A DNA stretch of 64,000 nt from Paulownia fortunei. Lineage: Eukaryota > Streptophyta > Magnoliopsida > Lamiales > Paulowniaceae. Below the pieces are notes generated by a model. It was not told where the DNA came from. It did no database searches and worked only from the letters and a program-made list of their open reading frames with translations. Made by a program: the position numbers and the translations under genes. The number at the start of each line of letters is the position of its first letter. Position 1 is the first letter of the stretch. The DNA is taken from the NCBI GenBank assembly GCA_019321725.1, contig CM033124.1, positions 8,990,001-9,054,000 of the forward strand, written 5' to 3'. Below are positions 60,107 through 64,000 of the stretch, in pieces.

Positions 60107-60659
60107 GCATTTTTTGTCAAAACCAACCATCTTACTTTAGTTCCTGAAAGCATGTTCAATGTACGCATGTTTTGACAAGGATATAACTCAAAAATAATAA
60201 AATTAACTAAGTCCATCAAAGTGGTATTGGAACATGCAAGTGAACTTGACACACAAAAATAATACTAAGGCAAACAGAACCTAATTCAGCAGGGGCAATC
60301 AAACAAAAGCAACACATAAAATCTATCAATTATTGCATGTAGAATTTTTTTTTCAAAATATCTTCCCTAACCAAAAACACTCAAACAAAAATATCAAAAC
60401 ACCAAAACAATTTCAATCATATCAAACCAATCAATATTCAGCAGACTCAATCTTCCTTCTAAGCTACATTAGCTTCAGTTTCTCCTTCACCAGCCTATCC
60501 AACATCTACTTCTATTCTTTCTCCACCAGTCTCATCAACATCTATAGTCGTTTGATCAACACAACAACAACATCTGCAACTTCAACCTCAGCACCAATTG
60601 GTTCATCTGTTGCTACTCTAATCATCAACATTTGCCCTTGTAGCCCTTGCAACTGACTC

Positions 60660-62388
60660 CCCTGACCAAAAATGGCGAAGAGTCTGCAGAATCTAAACTG
60701 GCAAGAGGAATAGGATTAGGAATAGCCTATGGAGCTTTGCTTTTCAGTTGGGCTAGAAGATGAAGAACCTCATGTTCTTTGGCTTGCCTTTCTATATTTG
60801 TTGCTTGGTTGCAAGTAACTGTCTTTCCAAATAAATAACTAAATACACAATAGATAATGGAGGGACTAATGTTCCAAGACGTGTACTAATAGAAGATGGA
60901 AAATGAGTAGGTAGATCATCCAAATAACCCTTAAACTTATAAAGCCTAGTTGACACTGAGTAATCAACCCTAGGATACTCAAGTTGTTCAGTCCTAAACT
61001 TCTCAAATCCTTGAGATACAAACAAATTATAAATCAATTAAGGGAATGGCAAGTGACCAAAAGTAGTCTTTACCTCAGCATGCTTAGCAATAGTCCTTAA
61101 AATATGGCTACCTAAATTAAATTGATACCCTGTCCTAATGCAAAATAACATTACAACTTGATCTTTAACTATGATAGTGTGATTAGCTATGGAGGTCTAA
61201 TTTGTGATAGTTGCTTTATGAAAAATTGCATATTTCAGTATTAATTTTACAGCAAGGAAAGTGGTAATATTTCTAGGCCAAACATTTTTTGTACCTCCAG
61301 TCAATTCCCTAATGATCATGTCAAAATCTATTGGTAAATCAACCAAATTAATCTGTGGTGTACCTAAGTATTCATTAACAAGCTGATCAGTGAAGAAAAA
61401 AAACTCTCCCACATAGATAGATTTGACCATGTTTCCCATAATCAGTATTAATGATGTTAGAATGCAAATTACAATTGAGAATTCTTGCACTACCCTTGTC
61501 ACATAAAGTTTGATGTATTTGATAGTTCCTAAGAGTTGTCTGTCTATCAACAACAAATCTAAACCTCTATCTTCAAAATCATGCATCATAATAGATCTTT
61601 CAGACCAAAGTTTCTTTTGTGAAATAAAGTCCCACATCTCTCTAGCATACTCAGAATATGATTTATGAGAAATAGCCTGGTTCACCACAATTCTTTCAAC
61701 TTCAATATCAAAGTCTAGCCTTTGAGCAGATTCTCCAGAAGAATTCTTAGAGATAGAGATAGGAGAGTTATCTCATGAAATAGTTCTGCTCCCAAATTCT
61801 TCAGGCTAATAGTTAAGGTCCTATCTAGAAGCTGTTGGAGTCTATGATGTTCTATCTTATGTTAGAATAGGACTCGGGACATTGGTAGCACCAGTGCTTC
61901 CTTATTGAATAGAGTTTTCAACTGAGTTTGAAAAGGCAGATCGATAGACAGAGGATTGTAGAATAGGTTGTACAGAAGAGTCAACACCACAATGAACAAG
62001 GTCAGGAACATGCCTTTGTTGAAGATCCATCAATGTTTCAGCAACCTCAGTTATCTCCACAAATGAAGTTGCAGGCATGTGAAATGAGAAACCCTCTAGG
62101 GTAGGCTTTGTATACCGTGCACTTCTAGCATCTGGCTTGACATTGTAGGCAATATAGGTAATCTCCAGTGGTGGATACTCTATTGCAAGGGTACAATATC
62201 AACCTCTGGTTCCGATGGATTTTTTAGTACTAAAGCTGTGCTGGCGGCTGGAGCTTGTTTCCTTCCTCTTTTCGCTTGAGTCCCAAATAACTCACATTTC
62301 TTTTTCCTTTTCTTAGCGAGTAACCTCCTTTGCATTTGAGCAAGGGTTTCATCTTGTGAGGATGCCATGTTAGAACTGGAGCAAGGAT
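60660..62388 (-). pseudogene. SIRE envelope-like / plant transposon protein ORF, broken
   Basis: The extra ORF found after pol in SIRE-type elements, of unproven function. 62180-62368 starts MASSQDETLAQMQRRLLAKK and is rich in K/R. Then a decayed middle. 61197-61688 gives 163 open codons including EMWDFISQKKLWSERSIM, DRQLLGTIKYIKLYVTRVVQ and LPIDFDMIIRELTGGTKNVW. 60792-61037 is a further open part with LDDLPTHFPSSISTRLGTLV. The central part corresponds to the 'putative plant transposon protein' domain. Stops and shifts separate the pieces. No signal peptide; membrane segments are not convincing. Confidence 0.7.
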
Positions 62389-63454
62389 AAAAAGAAGAAA
62401 AAGTATAGAAAGAAGAGTATAGGGGACTTTTTATGGCTGTAAAATTAGGGTTTCTTATGATAGAATAACAAGTGAGTTAAAACCCTATTTATAGCCTGGT
62501 AAAAATTAAATTTCTGCCTAAAAAAGAGTCCTTAAGTGCAAAAATTTCTTTAAACCCAAACTTAGCCTCTAGGAGTACTCTTCATCTACTAATCACACGT
62601 TGTTCACTTAAGCAAGGAGTCTTAGAAAATTAAAAGGAATTTAGATAAGTTATATTTGTTCAAACTTGATAATCTAAGTAACTTTTATATTTATCCAAAT
62701 TTATTGATACACAAGAAAATCAAAATAAATCTTAGGAAAGTATATTTATAATGCAATTCATAAATTGAAGCATGCTAAATTTAAATATTCCAATTTTCAA
62801 ATTCCAATTCTCATAATTCCAAACATCAATAGAGAAATTCAATCTTTAATCTGTTTTGATATTAAACTCTGAATTTCTTCAGATTTTCATTCCAAAAATA
62901 TTTTTATCAGGCAAAAGCTTTTTCAACGAAATCTGAAATTAAATATCATTAATCCCGATAAACAATGTTCATCCCAATGTTCTGACATGAGGTGTGAATA
63001 TGGATTTAACCAATCAGTAGCTTTCACTCTAACTCTTAGGATAATTTTTTTCTTATGGTAAATCATCATCTAAATATTTGTGATACATAGTCCCATATTA
63101 CTCATGATTAGCTTTCACTCCTTAGAGTAGGTAGTTTTTCTTGTCAATACACTCCAAGTTCTCATTTCAATTCTAAAGTGCAATTAAACCTTGGAATATT
63201 TCCAAAGCTTATTCAAGTTCAAAGTCAAAACAGATAAGATTGCCATTCAAAATCGAGATTCCAAAATTTGAAATTTCAAAATCTGATTATGTTAAACTCT
63301 CGATTCAATATGCCTAATGTAAACCCTAGCATAAGATGCATGAAGTAGTAATAAAAATCATATCCTATCACTTATCATGCAAACAGAGTGTTGGAACACA
63401 ATCTAAATGCGACAATGTTCTTTATGGTGTTCCAACATTAGAATGAACATGCAT
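62389..63454 (-). other. SIRE inter-ORF spacer, no gene seen
   Basis: AT-rich sequence between RNase H and the envelope-like ORF, the expected spacer in this group. It contains two imperfect repeats of a 'tagctttcactc' segment (63018 and 63110). Confidence 0.5.
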
Positions 63455-64000
63455 TTACAGAATGTAAACATCCAAGGACTTTCTTAATGCAATGAATCTT
63501 TGTGCATCAATAGCCTCAGTAAATATGTCACCCAACTGATTTTCAGTTGTCACATGATCTATTATCACAATTTCACTTTCTACTAACTCTCTAATAAAGT
63601 AATTACGTATATCGATATATTTTGTCCTAGATTGTTGAACATGACTTTTAGACATATTTATCGCACTCAAGTTATCACAAAACACATTCGTAGAATTTTG
63701 CACAATTTCATAGTCAATAAGTATTTACTTCATCTATAGGAGTTGTGAATAATAATTTCCACAAGCAACATACTCAAAGTCAGCAGTTGATAAGGACACA
63801 TAATTTTATTTCATACTAAACCATGATATGAGACTATTACCAAGAAAGAAACAACCATCTGATGTGTTTTTTCTATCATCCACGTCTCTTGCCCAGTCTA
63901 CATCACTATAACCTCCAGGATTTGAATTAGTGTCCTTGAAATACCAAATGTTATAATCAAGTGTACCATTCACAAATCTAATAATTCATTTGATGGCTTT
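63455..64000 (-). pseudogene. SIRE-type copia RNase H, partial at window edge
   Basis: From the right edge on -: GYSDVDWARDVDDRKNTS, DGCFFLGNSLISWFS, YVSLSTADFEYVACGN, then the open 63455-63703 part with VFCDNLSAINMSKSHVQQSR, TKYIDIRNYFIRELVESE and TENQLGDIFTEAIDAQRF. The S-D-x-D-W-A, E-Y and D-N-L-S-A sites of copia RNase H are present. A stop lies in the SLISWFSMK* stretch and others between, so it is inactive. It continues beyond base 64000. Confidence 0.88.

Larger units (their letters stand above)
59086..64000 (-). mobile_element. SIRE/Maximus-type copia retrotransposon, 3' part
   Basis: Minus-strand element running off the window's right edge. From right: RNase H (64000-63455), ~1 kb spacer, envelope-like ORF (62388-~60660), a short region, polypurine tract (60094-60106), 3' LTR (60093 to about 59086). 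An extra ORF between RNase H and the 3' LTR is the hallmark of the SIRE/Maximus group. The coding parts carry stops and frameshifts. This lineage is clearly different from E1-E3. Confidence 0.82.

Overview
This looks like nuclear DNA of a flowering plant, most likely a eudicot. It is very AT-rich and packed with decayed retroelements: plant L1-type LINEs, Ty1/copia, Ty3/gypsy and a SIRE-type element, with DNA-transposon relics among them. I see one confidently intact host gene, a single-exon MAKR (membrane-associated kinase regulator, BKI1-related) gene at 56872-57906 on +. Species cannot be told from the sequence.

Layout. 1-3.0 kb: a relic of a Helitron helicase (+), then a broken CYP87-like cytochrome P450 (-). 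3.1-7.6 kb: LINE A (+), interrupted by a gypsy LTR fragment. 7.6-14.3 kb: copia element E1 (-), whose two LTR remnants break at the same LTR position. 14.3-14.8 kb: the 3' tail of another LINE. 14.8-34.8 kb: LINE B (+), split into pieces by two later insertions: copia E2 (+, 16643-24958, two ~2.1 kb LTRs, tRNA-type primer site, polypurine tract, 5-bp target duplication GCCCT) and gypsy G1 (-, 25268-33890). G1 carries inside it an intronless, broken copy of a LOG cytokinin-activating enzyme gene (28561-29192). 34.8-37.3 kb: half of a second gypsy element, G2. 37.3-48.0 kb: copia E3 (-), with a 2.2 kb long-TIR (Mutator-like) element sitting in its 5' LTR.

48-56.8 kb is mostly noncoding: a fold-back MITE, a microsatellite, a GC-richer short repeat, a TRIM-like pair of direct repeats, and a second Mutator-like element (53220-54915) with a perfect 10-bp target duplication and a G-run-rich core. 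56.9-57.9 kb is the MAKR gene. A SINE follows (58.3-58.6 kb). From about 59 kb to the window edge lies the 3' part of a SIRE/Maximus-type copia element (-): LTR, polypurine tract, envelope-like ORF and RNase H.

The MAKR gene is the only sequence I expect to act in the cell, as a plasma-membrane-bound regulator of receptor-kinase signalling. The rest records layered transposition. The observations most worth checking are the LOG retrocopy inside a gypsy element, the GC-rich mini-repeats in the leaders of both copia and gypsy elements, the E1 LTR break, and the matching internal design of the two Mutator-like elements.
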